DNA of 64,000 bases from Sycobia sp. Sy_11 (taxonomy: Eukaryota; Arthropoda; Insecta; Hymenoptera; Epichrysomallidae), in NCBI GenBank assembly GCA_018907035.1, contig JACCIC010000001.1, positions 2,354,501 to 2,418,500 of the forward strand, read 5' to 3'. This document shows, in pieces, positions 51,732 through 64,000 of this stretch. The position numbers and the translations under genes were made by a program. The notes under the pieces were generated by a model that ran no database searches, was not told the origin of the DNA, and saw only the letters and a list, made by a program, of their open reading frames with translations. Numbering within the stretch: position 1 is the first letter of the stretch; each line of letters opens with the position of its first letter.

Positions 51732-52559
51732 CGGGCACACGTTTGTGTATATATATATATAAACACACACATCTCGTTCACTTTCGAAGTCAGAGGCTAG
51801 CTCGCCATCAGCATCCCTTTTCGGTTGCCCGAAACTTTCAGCATTGTGTTCCTGTATACTAGAATACAGCCTCTATATACATATATACACGAACATGGGG
51901 GGGATGATGCGCTCCCAGTTCGCGACCTCGTCTACACTCTGTCTCGAAACTTTTTTCCCCGTCCTGCCTGCTGCCCCCGTCCCCTCAAGCACAGTCGTAG
52001 GTCCTCGTCGTGCGTTCAACTTTCGCACCCACCCACACGGACGCGCGCGCGGAATCACACAACTACACATCAAGGGGGAGGGGGTCACTGCCGTCTTTCT
52101 CGCCCGCTCTCCCCACGTCACCCACCGCACACTCGTCGAGCTTATATATATACGCGTCACGGTTCTGCGATCTCGCCGGGATCTTTGTATTAGCCCTAGT
52201 CTCTCCCGATCCCCCTCTCGACCGCCGCTCTCGCTCCTATGACGTCTTCACCCCTCTCTCTCCCATCACGATACGCTTTCGTGCATGCACAGGTATAATA
52301 TTCGTGTATATATAGATATATTGACAAGTAGTGGTTGTAGCCGATGGTCATATGTAGACGCATAAGTTATTATGGATGATGAATTATGGACATGGAATTG
52401 CGGATTGACGGTCGGTAAGTTTTCCGAGCTTTACGGCCACCACTGAGACACGGACATTTTGTGGAATTTTGTTTTCTAGATTCCTTTGTTAATAAATAGA
52501 GTTCCCCTCGCTGCAACAATCCGGTACAGCAGCTATCATTTTAATATACACCGGCAAAC

Positions 52560-53170
52560 AGATTTTATTGAATTGAACCGAGCCGACATTTATTCACTCG
52601 AAGTGCTTGAGATTCAGAATGATTTCAGGATTCCGTGTAATTTCACGCAGTATCAAATTAACTCTCTTTACCATTTCAAGTATTTGAATTCTGTAAACAT
52701 ACTTGAATGATTTTCATTGATTTAAAAAAGATGTTATTATTAAATAATTATAAATGACTTTATTATAATTTTAAATGATTTCAATAACACTTCCTGCGCT
52801 TTTATTGTAAAACTATTGGAATGACTTCATAGAATTTCAACGAGATTTCCTTTGATTTTGTTTCAAAACGATTGCAATGGTTTCATAGGATTTCAACGAG
52901 ATTTCCTATGATTTTGTTTCAAAATGTTTGCAAGAATTTCATTAATTTCAAATTGGTTTTAAATGTTTTAATGTATTTTCAATCTATAATGCATGATTTT
53001 AACGGATTCCAATCAAGTTTGATTGATTTCAATTACTGCATAATTTTATGAATTCTATATTACGTCTCCAAACAATTTTCATTGATTCCCATTGATTTCT
53101 AAATGTTTTTCAACGTTTCCCAATAATTCCATAAAGTTCTCGAACGATTTTATGAAAATTTTAAATTTTA
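52560..53170 (-). repeat. Degenerate ~10-bp-period array, GATTTCAA orientation
   Basis: GATTTCA-like units recur throughout, for example GATT at 52995 and 53005, and again at 53084 and 53094. A segment of about 56 bp is duplicated in tandem: ATTTCAACGAGATTTCCT-type sequence starts near 52826 and again near 52882. Orientation is opposite to the 24.4 kb copy. Confidence 0.55.
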
Positions 53171-53462
53171 TTTTTTTATGACTAATTAGAACATGTTTGC
53201 AGCCATTTGAGACGATTTCAAAATAATTTTTTATCAACGATCCAGCCAATCCCCGAAATTCATAGCCCTACGACGAGGCCAAAGTATGTCTTATCTGGTC
53301 TGATATTTCTTAAACAATTAAGAAATCTGCATTTATTGCAAAGAAAAAATCGAATCAACGAGATTCATTGTTCTGTAAGAAGTCAAATTTAAAAAAATTT
53401 ATATAACGCATTATATGGCGTCTCATTTTATCGATGGTACATTGAAACATAAACTGATGCTA

Positions 53463-53503
53463 AATCAATGATGCTAAAAATTGCGTTTTTAGCATCATTG
53501 ATT
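53463..53503. other. Perfect 18-bp-stem hairpin
   Basis: AATCAATGATGCTAAAAA (53463-53480) pairs exactly with TTTTTAGCATCATTGATT (53486-53503) across a 5-nt loop, ttgcg. A partial extra copy of tgatgctaaa lies just upstream. This is too short for a usual animal miRNA precursor. A recent inversion-duplication, a mobile element end or a binding palindrome are alternatives. Confidence 0.75.
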
Positions 53504-53963
53504 CGACTCTGGCATTAAAATACATTTCGAGACTAGTGCGAAAATTGAATTTTACCCCATTATGTTTTTTTTTTCTTCTATATATTAATTCCTCTCCTTG
53601 CTCCTTTTCAACAGGTCTCGCGAACTACAAAATCAGCCGCCAAGCGCATATCAAACAACCCCATGTATTTATGTACGCAATTGTCATGAATAAAACTGTA
53701 CGATATTCGTCACGATATCGTAGCTTTAATTTTGTAATTACGAAAACGTTCTTTTTCTGTTGATGTCCAATTTAACCGAGCAGATTAATATTAAACGCAC
53801 CGTCGACCAAGTATAATACAGCGACACCGAGTCTTCGATGTATGGCATCGAACTACGTATGAAATTAATAACAATCATTGAAAATGACGATACGAATAAC
53901 CACGAGAATTACCTGCATTGATCATTGAAAAGACCAAGAAAAATATAGGCAGTCTTAAAAACG

Positions 53964-54009
<46 letters not shown>

Positions 54010-54629
54010 TTCAATGACGTATTTAATAAATTAATCTGCATTTCTATAAACAAAGCTCTCCTGCTCGACTAATAATCGTCGCCAATAATCTTTGACAGTA
54101 GTGTATTGACCCAAATCGATATGTATAAGCGGCTAACGAAATTCCGAACGGGCAGAAACTTTGACAATGGCTTTCCGTGAAAATCCATTCGACGAACACG
54201 CGTCTTTGTTCGAAATTGAATGAGCGAGCTGAATCAGAAGTGTGTATGTGTATATATATATTGAAAGCTTCTGTCGTTAGCGCGCGTTTTGACTGGCATG
54301 TGCCCGTCAATGGTATATAACTGATTAAAATGGGATCGGAGGCTTCGACGTTTATATTTACGTATATACATATAATAACGTTAAAATGTATTACCATAAT
54401 GCTCATGTTTAAAAATTATTTTTAATCCATCTTTCTCTTTTCTTTCTGTGTTACAGGTGAGTTACTGAGTCAATCGTTGTTCTTATACCGTTGTACAAGC
54501 GGGCAAGGTAAAAAATATTAATTTTTTTAATTCTCATTAAACACCATTGCGCACCATATAGCCTAGCTTAATGTATGGGAGCTATGTTATATTATCACCT
54601 GAAAGCAAATAAATATTTATTAAGTGATA

Positions 54630-54670
<41 letters not shown>

Positions 54671-56480
54671 GTGGTACATTAGTAATATCGTATATCAATC
54701 TTAATTGATTTAAAAAATTTCTTATTAAAATATTTACGGAGATATCCGTCTTTAAGACACTCTCATCCCCGAAAGGTAAAGTAGGTCAAAACGCACGATT
54801 AAGGGGATGTCGAGGAGCTCGTATTTGCCAAATTTTTGGGCTCGAATTTTCGATCCTTTTGCTTCGAAGACGACGACGGAGGCTGCTACCTCACTGAGCC
54901 AACGTTTGCCAATGTTGCATTGAAACGCTTCGTTTTTATGACGACGTGGCCGAGCGCCCGTGTCGTATCTTCCGATCGTCCTCGCGAATTTTCATGCTGC
55001 GGTGATATTTTGTGCCATCCGCGTGGCTTGACGACTGTTTAAACGAGAATAATCTACGTCGGCGTGACCGTCAATTTGCGCAGCGACGATCGTCTTGAGA
55101 AAATAGGCCTCCGTCGGTAATTGAAATCGAAGAAGCGCGTTGTTAATGCCAAGTAACCAATGACAAAAAAAAAAAAACCTGTACAATTATTAAGGTATAA
55201 AACTTCCTTGAAGTCCCGCCTGTGTCTGTATTCTATGTACTTACTTCTTTACTTAACGTTTTGCCTGCCAATAATGATAGAGAACGTCTAATTACGGGCC
55301 GAGGAAAGCAATGGCTCTTCTCGCCAAGTTCTCAATCAAATCTAGATAAGAAATTAAACGGGTTTAGAAAATTTTATATCTCGGAATGGTTATTTAATGT
55401 GTACATGTATACATATAATTATAAGTTATTATTGGTGAAAATTCTATAGTGTTATTTCAAAATACCGGAGAATTATGTATTATTCGTTACATTTATTAAT
55501 CATTACAGAACTACAGGTAAATTATATTATATGTTATGATTGTACAAATCTATATGACTGTAAAATTGTTCGCACTTTTTGAAAAAGTCGGTTAGAACTT
55601 CGTTTGCGTGTAATCTTGAAATAAACTTTATATAGCCGTAAATATTTTTTTGTTTGAAGAATTTTGCTCTGTGCTGTGTGTGTGCGTGTGCGTGTGCGTG
55701 TGTGCGTAAGTAATAAATTAAATATCGAAAATTTTAATGGCCGGTACGATGGCCTCTCTGTCAAGTTTAAAATCCAGCCTCAAATCAAAAATGGGCTATG
55801 ACAGTCTGTAATGATTACTGTTATAACGGTAAGAAAAACTCCTCCTACCGTGCTATTCGCGTTCGACCGGGTGTTAGAAAAAGCCAGTGTGCAATTAAAT
55901 TTCATAATAAATAATATGACGAACAAAGCGTGCTCGTTTGTATATTGCGGTCATAAGCATCTCCGCAGCACAGAGTTTAACGAAATGCTGACAGAATGAA
56001 ACTTCGATATCGCCTGATGTCAAACGAGCAATTATGCGAACAAAATCTATTTTTGCTCCATTTTTTTGGAAGGATTATTGGTGAATGTATTTTACTAGTT
56101 TCCTTTTCAGTTTCACATTTTACCGTATTTTTCACAAGCAAGGGGAATAAGACATTTTTTGACATGCCCATAACAAATTTCTCTAGAAAGTTGTCTCCTG
56201 CGAGATGAGACTGCTGATTGGCGATACATAATCAATGAATTCACCTTCTATGCGAATTCATTTACGTACGAGCTGTTTTTCAGTTAGCCAATTTTTTGCG
56301 AGAGCAGGACTTCCAAGGACTGGTGTATGAGAATTTTTTTTATCAGATTCCTCAATCTAATTCGAACAGGTTGAAAAAAGTAACTTTGGAAAAATAACCG
56401 AACGTCTCATAAATATTCTTTAAATCCGCTCGACGTTCTCTCCAATTGTCAACTTAAAAAAATAAAATAAAATAAAATGT

Positions 56481-56845
56481 ACAAGAATAATAACTGCCAG
56501 GACAAATCGGAGCATATGTGCAACAGAAAAGCAAGAACGATTCGTGTACTCTAAGTAAGGAAAACGCCCGTCTGTCTCCGGGACGATTTTCCCAAAGCAA
56601 CGGCCGCGACCGCCTATAATGCGCGTATGATGACGGCCTAGCGGTCGTGGCGGCAGGCGGGGCTGGGGGGGGTTGTTTGGAAGGAAGGGGAGCCCCGCTA
56701 AGCCCCGCGAATGTCCTGTCTGGCCCGCGCGCGACAGGAAGGAGCGTGTCTCGTCAGAAATGCCCGCGCGCGCGCTAAATTCGTCGCCGCGGATTGCCAG
56801 CGAACGGGGCCGTGGTGCGCGCAGACCCCGGCAGAGGGAGAGAGG

Positions 56846-56890
<45 letters not shown>

Positions 56891-56987
56891 AGCGCAATGA
56901 CCTTCCTCAAAACGCAGCCCCGCGTGGAGAAATCGATCGGTCTCGCGCGCGCCGTGTTGCTCTTTTATCGTCCTTTGCACGGTTCTC

Positions 56988-57043
<56 letters not shown>

Positions 57044-57370
57044 CTCTCCGCCGGCCGCGCGCGCACCCCAACGATAGCGAAATCTTTCCTAAATACAGCG
57101 TGCCGGGTGCGACACGCCCGCCCGCGTGGGAGTCGAGAGTCGAAAAGGACTCGCGAGGGGCGAGGAAAAGTATGCGCTAGATTTGTGTCTGCACGCGTCC
57201 AGGCGGGCGCGCGTGCGTGCACACATGGTATAGGGAAATCGGACCGCAAAGGCTTCTCGACAAAAATTGTTCGTCTGGGTGTCTCGAGCAAATCTTCTAT
57301 GGACGAGGCGCGATTAATAGATTAAGGGGGGGGTAAAATTTGTATAATTAATAAATTAGAGATTGTGTGT

Positions 57371-57419
<49 letters not shown>

Positions 57420-57480
57420 AGAAAGGAAGGGGGCAGAAAAAAGGGAATATTATCTAGTATTCTCATTAGGTTGTGAATAT
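56481..57480. promoter_or_regulatory. GC/CpG-rich island with GA and CT tracts
   Basis: A CpG-dense block containing GA (56848-56886, 57375-57414) and CT (56993-57040) tracts. Frames of up to 204 codons on both strands run through these tracts and carry no known motif. Confidence 0.35.
56993..57040. repeat. (CT)n microsatellite
   Basis: CT run about 105 bp from a GA run (56848-56886). The two are complementary and could pair. Confidence 0.95.
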
Positions 57481-59080
57481 ATCTTGTCTGGACTCTGAAA
57501 CATCGCGCAGACTTGCCAGAGCTGCCAACGTTAGAACCTCAAAACCGCTCTTTTTCAAATACGAATTATTTAAGAATTTTGTATTTCGAGTGAAAGCCTC
57601 GATTTTTTATTTTAAGAAGGTACATATGCGATTTTGGCAGAAGTGCAGATTCTTATTCGCTTCGTACAAGTTCGTTAAAGACATCTGGTAGTTTAAAAAA
57701 GCTAAGGAAGACTACATGGACCCGTATAGGAGTTTAAAGTGAACAGTTAACAATAAAGTAAATTGCATATAAAATTTTCCAATTTCCCAAGGATCAGAGA
57801 ACGCGTAAAGAAATTCCCATACGTCTAATTATCGCGATGTTCCTCCATCTGTTGTCGTTGGAATATAAGTTACTTGTCAGATGTTTGACAAATTATTTTG
57901 TTTTATATATAGTAATATCTTAGAATATATATATTTTCAGAACATTGCATCTGCTTGTACATCATCATGAAGGCGTTTTCTAATTTTTCTATCCCCTCCC
58001 ATTGGACACACGCACCTGTATGGGTGTCCATTGAACAATCAAACAAGTATTTAAGTAATAAAAAAACTGAAAACTCAAATATTTTAATGGTTAACAATTG
58101 TTCTATAAAACAAATTTTAATAAATTAAAAATGAATGAAATTTTATCGTATTTTTTTTATTGATATCGACAAAATTAAGATCCTTTTAACAATTTTTATT
58201 GCACCGTTATCCTTCGTAATAATTAATTGGAGCGGAACTATAGAAATTCGGCAGATGTTCCGTCGACTAGTTTTATTGAATAGCTTACGATCGAATAAAA
58301 GTAGCTCGAATGTAAGGATGCGTGGGATGGTAGTTGGATATACATAATCGCATCATTAATTTTTTTATTTAGTTTACTCTCTGCTGATGATATATACTCG
58401 GTATGTATACGTAAGTGGTGAAGGCACCCAATTTATTCTTCGCCAGCAACGAGTAAATTTTTTTATATTTCAGATTCTAAGGGGATGTTCATAAACAAGC
58501 ATAGCCTAACTCTCATGATAATTATATTATTTTATAAACTCTGTAAGATCAATGAAAATATTTATTAGTTTCATGTCAGAGAAGGAAATTTAATTGACAC
58601 ATTTTTCCTGGCATATAATTACTTTTAATTTTTGTATAGAACGTCTGTTTATAAATCACGATATATTTTATATTGATATGAACTTGCGAAAAAAATATTT
58701 ATCAAATAAAGGAGCGAGACATATAACGTTTAAAAAAGAACTCATGAGCAAAGTTAGGTATTTCTTAATTATTTAAAGTTTAATAAGAACATTTTTTAAG
58801 AAAGTCAAGAGTTTTTCATTAGTTTAATGGATAACTCGTTGAATTTAATGGCTGAAGTTATTACTCGTTTCAATATTCATTTTTCTTGACTGTTGTTTGC
58901 TCCCTGTGGCTACCATCTTACTTTTATCACATGGCAAATCAGTCTTTAAAGAAAATCATTATCTTGAGTGGTTTTTATTTTAAGACTGAGTGTTAACAAT
59001 ACTCCCGGTATTTTAAACGAATTAGCGATAAAAAGAAAATTCGTTCCACTTAAACTTATTGTTTTAACATTTTAACATTC
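57481..59080. other. AT-rich stretch without a gene
   Basis: No coding signal. A weak inverted repeat, GGACAC/GTGTCC, lies near 58004-58030. Confidence 0.5.
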
Positions 59081-59431
59081 TTAAGAACTTTCTCATGCCT
59101 GGGTTCGTGTGCGTGCGTGCATCGCGGCGTGTATCGAAATTACATCAAACACACATTCATTTACCAATCCTCTCCAGTTCTCGTCCGAATGCCGCGCACT
59201 CCGCGAGACCGGCGGGGTGGCGGTGGCGGCGCGCGCACGCGCGCCTGGCATTTTGCCGGTCTCCCGGTCGCTGCTCTATACACGGCACTCATCGCCGTAC
59301 TCAACATACAAGCGCGCGCGCGCGCGCACACACACATACATATGCGCACACACTGATATATTATACGGCAGCGCCTCGCCATCCCGGCCGGCGATGCATT
59401 CCGTGAGTGCTATAAGCCGCTGTTAGGGCCA

Positions 59432-59463
<32 letters not shown>

Positions 59464-60101
59464 ATGCTGCATAGCTCAGTAGCCTTCCCTCCCTTCTTCT
59501 CTTTCCCTCGCGCTCACTCTTTCTCCCGTTTATTTCTCCCACGCATTCTTTTCCACGCGCAGTCACCGCTCTCTTTCTTTCTCACTTTTCTCCCTATACA
59601 TTTCCGTATATATTCTGTATATCCTATATATACAGAAACCTAAAAAGCATCCATGAAAATTCCGCAACATATATCCCACGTGTATGTTCATTATGTGACC
59701 TTGGCGTTTGTCTATGAGTGAATGAGAGAGAATGAGAGAGAGAGAGAGAGAGAGATTCGGCACGTGTATGCTCGGTCAGGTGGGCGACTCCGAATGAACT
59801 TTTTGCCAAATTTTATAACAGGATCCCCATTCTTCGGCGGCAACCGTCGGCTCCGGCAGGCTCGATTTCATTCTCGGTCTATAGCCCCCGCGATGACCGT
59901 CGTCTAAGCAACTCTTATTACAACTATAGGACATTATTAATTTTTCTTATTACCTGCTTTACAACCCCCCCCCCCATTACTCTGTGAGACGTGCCATATT
60001 CTTCCTTGACTGTTCGTTTAAAAGACAGGATGTAGGGAGTAGGACGTCATTTTTAAATAGACTAAAGATGCCTCACGGCCACGAATGCAGGGCGAAAGAA
60101 G

Positions 60102-60137
<36 letters not shown>

Positions 60138-60193
60138 TGGTTAGAGAGGTATGCAGGTAAAATCTTCTAATCCTCTTGACCTTCGGGGTGTGC

Positions 60194-60237
<44 letters not shown>

Positions 60238-60683
60238 CCTCGGTGCACGAGAGGGTCGCGCACTCTTCTGCATTTGACTGGGTTACACACCAACCTTCAA
60301 ACCTTGCGTCATCGTAATATGCGCGCGCGCGAGCGCGTTTGTTGTGTGTGTGTGTGTGTGTTATGATTGCATATGTACATTATGTACATTCGCACACCCA
60401 CATACATTTCAGAGACGTATACAGAATAATATATAGAGGGCGGCGCATGGGACAGGTGCGGTTGTTGCGTGCACACCTTCGTCACTCTGTCTCTCTTTCT
60501 CTCCTTCTCATCCACCTCCCCTCAAGTTACGTACACCTTTACCAGGGGCGATGGAAGCCGGCTGTACGCTCGCCTGTACGTGTATACGAGGATCCATCCC
60601 CGAGACGCGTGGGCATCGATCGCTGGCGCCGCCTGACGGCCGATTTTGCAGCTGCTTCGCTGCTCTCTCCCTCCCTATAGTTG

Positions 60684-60739
<56 letters not shown>

Positions 60740-61912
60740 TCCCCGCTTCGCGCCGCAAGATGGTCGGTCGGTTGACTTTCTATATACAGCGCGTGCACAT
60801 AGCGTTTCTCATGGTTTCTCCCCCCGCGGGCGGATAGTCGGCCAGCGCGGCCGGTCAGTCCGTCTCCCTCGCTCTCTGTCTCCGGGTGGGTGCGCGCGCG
60901 CGCTCCGTCGCGTTATACATATATACATATACGTCTATCTATATATATGTGTGTGTATGAGCGATAATAAGCCGGGGGGACGTCCAAGTGTAGCGTCGAG
61001 TGTGTACGGCGGTGATAAAAAAAAATATACAGATACATATTTTTTTTCTTCGTTTTCTCGTGTATAAAATTATTAACCCGGTCGTTATAACTCGAGTTTG
61101 AGCAAACTCGCTGTGAAAAAGTGCAGTACATTGGTATATATAAATATATACGAAAGTATATCGTTAGAGTAAGTATCGTAGTTACGCGAGAGGAGCTGGT
61201 TTGTGCGCGGTGTATTTTTTCCATAGTGTACGCGCCCATGTATGCCCATACGTACGCGCGCACGCACGCATACACACGCAAGCACGCGCGCGCACGCACA
61301 CAAGTTCATTATACTTCGATGATTTAAGAGGTGAAGAGGAAAAGAGAGAGAGAGAGAGAGAGTGTCCATTTATACGGCGAGATGGAGTCGATATCCTTTA
61401 CTGTATAGGCGTGTGTGTGTTTCTAAAACTATTTGCGCGCGTGTATGTGTGTGTGTGTGTGTGTGTCCGCTCGCGATTCCTACAGACGCACGCACGCACA
61501 CAATTGAACTCTCGCTATTTTCGTAATATATAAAAGCACGCAGACGACGACGACGACGACGACAATTTTCGGAGCAAAAGTATATAGCGTCGATTCCCCT
61601 CTGTATATCCGTTACACTACTCCCCTATAGGCTCCTATATCTCTCTCTTTCTCTGTTTTTCGCCCCGCACCGGTGGTGCCGCGTTCTCGCATGGTTCTTT
61701 CCCCCGTTTCGTTTCCCGTCTCTCGTTCTTGCCCTCTCCTTCGTACACTCATGCGCTGGCGAGAGTAAGAGAGAGAGAGAGAGAGAGAAGAGCCACCTCC
61801 ACATAATATATAACGCTTGGTATCCCTAGAGAGAAAGAGAGAGAGAGAGAGAGAGAATGAACGAGAGATTCTCAATATAGAGCGCTGCGATGGTAGAGAC
61901 GACCACGTCGCC

Positions 61913-61944
<32 letters not shown>

Positions 61945-62340
61945 TACTCTTTTTTTTTCCTTGATGCTTTCACCTTCGCATATTATAATAATGATATGCC
62001 GGTATCAGTGATTTTGTCAGTATGTATTTATTTATAAAAAAAGCACATTTTCTCACGATAGCGCGTAGTATATTGTGTGTATGTCGACACACAAGCAACC
62101 ACACATGTGCAGACGTATCGTATATGCGGATTATTCGCGAATAGCTCAGTACCTCTATTTAACACTTTTTTACCCGATGGCGGCAACGTTGCGCTCTCTC
62201 TCCCTCAGTCTCTCGGCTATTCGATAACTCTTTTCACTCGATATTCTCTCTCTCCCCATATATATATGTATGTATGTATGATTTATAGAATACCCACGTG
62301 CTTATGTATTTATCATACGTAAAAGTCTCTGTACGGGGGA
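59081..62340. promoter_or_regulatory. Long GC/CpG-rich, repeat-laden region
   Basis: The longest nearly continuous GC-rich stretch, with a CTG run (59433-59463), GA tracts (60102-60135, 60197-60232), a TA tract (60690-60731), GC/CA alternations and a CGA run near 61544-61563. Near 61094 a small stem, CGAGTTTG/CAAACTCG, occurs. The texture is that of the leader exon and promoter of a large regulated insect gene, but no coding exon is recognised. Confidence 0.3.
59433..59463. repeat. (CTG)n trinucleotide repeat
   Basis: Ten CTG units, immediately followed by TGCATGCTGCA, in the 59-62 kb GC-rich region. No supported reading frame. Confidence 0.95.
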
Positions 62341-62759
62341 AGTGCTAAAATAATATGCAAACTGTGCGTATAACTGCTGCGGTTCCAATGATTATTTATA
62401 TTTAAAAATCAGTGTACCATAACATTTTGAAATCTGCCGACAACAGTGCTTCTGCTTATATAATAAACGTAATACAGTGATGGAATTGAAGTGCACGTGA
62501 ACTTATGTTTCGCCGACAAAACTGAGAGCTGCGGCGTTTACAGTACCATTCATTTACAGACGCATAATATATAATAATATGCGAACGAGAGAAGTAGAAA
62601 GAGATGGAGAGAGAGTTGTGTTTTTTAGTTTTGAGATTTTATGTGCAGGAATTTCAGTGCATCGTGTAACAATTGATTTAGACTGTAACAAAATTGTAAT
62701 GAATATACGTGAATATCATAAATAAGTTTAGTGCAGATGATCTTCTAAACTAAAGGTGC

Positions 62760-62813
<54 letters not shown>

Positions 62814-63136
62814 CAATCGACGACACACCCATCTCTCTTCTTTCTCTTTCCCCTCACTGCGTTCATCGTCATCGAAACAGGCTTCAATAAATCCAAGCAA
62901 ATCACTATCTATACATATGCTTAGAATTGACTTGGATTGATCTTCCGGTACGGAAGAAAATCCCAGTCCCCCTTTGCTCGCCGTGACGGGATTCCCGCAT
63001 TGGGAATACCAGGGATTACATACCATAGGTGCGTCAGTGTTTCCATTCGCGTGTGAATGTGTGTAACACGCAGAAAAGTGACCTGGTGATCATTGGAAGC
63101 AGATGAGTGCACGTGTCTCGGACACTTCGTAACACA

Positions 63137-63182
<46 letters not shown>

Positions 63183-64000
63183 AGTGGGAACCGTATGTTT
63201 GCCGGCTTACTCTCTTTTCTCGTCGAATGGATCATTTCGTTGGCATTCGTGAAATTAAAATTTTTCTTTTTTTTTCGTGAATATTTAAGAATAAAACGTC
63301 CTGCCACCTTTAAGCAAAATAATTTCCGTACGTAGGTGTGCGCGCGCTCGTCCCGAACCATATAAAAAATCATATAGAGCCTCCGCGTGAAGATTGAACG
63401 AGCGAACGACGAGGACACGACTGCGGTCTCTCTCTCTCTCTCTCTCTCTCCCTCTCTTTCTCCTCCAGTGCGAGCCAAACCGGGCAAAGAATCATTAAAA
63501 TCCGTGCGTAAACTATATATAAAAAGCAGAGAGAGAGAGAGAGGGAGAGAGAGTTGTAGAAGCTCCTCCGCAAGCCGACGGCGCCGCTGCTGCTGCCGAG
63601 CGGCAATTTCTTCCTCCTGCTCCTCCTCATTCGTACGCGAACGGGGCGTGCGCGCTTACCTATACGTGTTTGTGTGGGTACATACGTTCCTGCATTCACG
63701 CGCGCCCGCAAGCGTGTGTATGTGTGCGCGTTCCGTCCTGTATAGAGACGTTCTCCGCGCATACCTCGTATATACACCCGATACACACTATCGTACAATA
63801 CCTCTCGGCTCTCTCCTCCTCTCCTCTCTCTCTTCTCTCGCGCACGCACGCTCTCCCTCCCGTTGCGCGCACATATACAACACACGGATAGAGCCGCCCC
63901 CCGCGCCGCCGGCGCGTCGTCCGCCGCCTCCACCTCCACCGCGCCGATCCGCGCGCCGTCCAGTTTTAGCCTACGGCTCGGGCTCTGCCGACGGAGGAGG
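62341..64000. other. Right-edge region, possible leader or first exon
   Basis: AT-rich from 62340 to 62810 with a TA tract (62762-62806), moderate at 62820-63060, another TA tract (63140-63180), then CpG-rich to the edge. Both strands are open in the last 300 bases, so a coding exon running off the window cannot be excluded. Confidence 0.25.
62762..62806. repeat. (TA)n microsatellite
   Basis: TA run. A similar one follows at 63140-63180. Confidence 0.95.

Larger units (their letters stand above)
48641..52320. promoter_or_regulatory. Alternating GC-rich and AT-rich blocks with TA and CT tracts
   Basis: TA tracts at 48943-48996 and 49413-49478, a G run (49810-49822), a 20-bp palindrome (49881-49900), a GC-rich block (50880-51180), a CT tract (51660-51727) and a GC-rich block (51930-52260). 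Many overlapping open frames, none with a known domain. Confidence 0.3.
52321..56480. other. AT-rich stretch with array and hairpin, no supported gene
   Basis: Holds the GATTTCAA-type array (52560-53170), the perfect hairpin at 53463-53503, TA tracts (53969-54001, 54631-54664), a 9-bp inverted repeat (AATGAATTC at 56234, partner at 56254) and short motif-free open frames such as 54836-55042. Confidence 0.45.

Noticed and set aside
56711..57325. Plus-strand frame of 204 codons
   Set aside because: It runs through GA and CT tracts as Arg-Glu and Ser-Leu repeats in CpG-rich DNA that is open in several frames.
63370..63939. Minus-strand frame of 189 codons at the right edge
   Set aside because: It has a non-ATG start, repeat-coded Arg-Glu and Ser-Leu parts and no domain. 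A real edge exon cannot be excluded but is not shown.

Overview
This 64 kb window looks like nuclear DNA of an insect, most likely a hymenopteran (inference from the overall look of the two conserved proteins). It is AT-rich, has short phase-consistent GT-AG introns, and is unusually dense in TA, GA/CT and GT dinucleotide repeats. I see no bacterial gene organisation, tRNA, rRNA or CRISPR array.

The left 17 kb holds the only two genes I can support firmly. Both lie on the minus strand and were rebuilt exon by exon with consistent reading phases. The first (1146..13319, 13 coding exons, 600 codons plus stop) is a SLC23 / nucleobase-ascorbate transporter with the full NAT signature. The second (14949..16813, 6 coding exons, 329 codons plus stop) is a METTL2-type tRNA N3-methylcytidine methyltransferase. 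About 1.6 kb of AT-rich DNA with a degenerate repeat separates them. There is no sign that they work together; they are simply neighbours in the same orientation.

From about 17 to 64 kb I find no convincing protein-coding gene. AT-rich stretches alternate with GC- and CpG-rich islands of about 0.5-2 kb, each loaded with GA/CT, TA or CA repeats (near 18.5-19.5, 20.9-22.5, 23.3-24.3, 27.3-27.9, 32.4-33.2, 34.4-36.3, 38.2-38.8, 40.4-41.5, 42.6-43.7, 44.6-45.6, 49.0-52.3, 56.5-57.4 and 59.1-64.0 kb). These could be promoters, leader exons or enhancers of a large regulatory gene that extends past the right edge, or intergenic DNA. That is inference.

The strongest unexplained signal is a family of degenerate arrays with a period close to 10 bp, built on TTGAAATC / GATTTCAA. 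They recur at about 24.4, 39.9, 42.4, 44.0-44.3, 46.0-46.6 and 52.6-53.2 kb, in both orientations, and two blocks face each other at 44 kb. Other structures of note are a perfect 18-bp-stem hairpin (53463..53503), a perfect 12-bp-stem hairpin (31071..31100), a 16-bp inverted repeat (18266..18341) and a 20-bp perfect palindrome (49881..49900).
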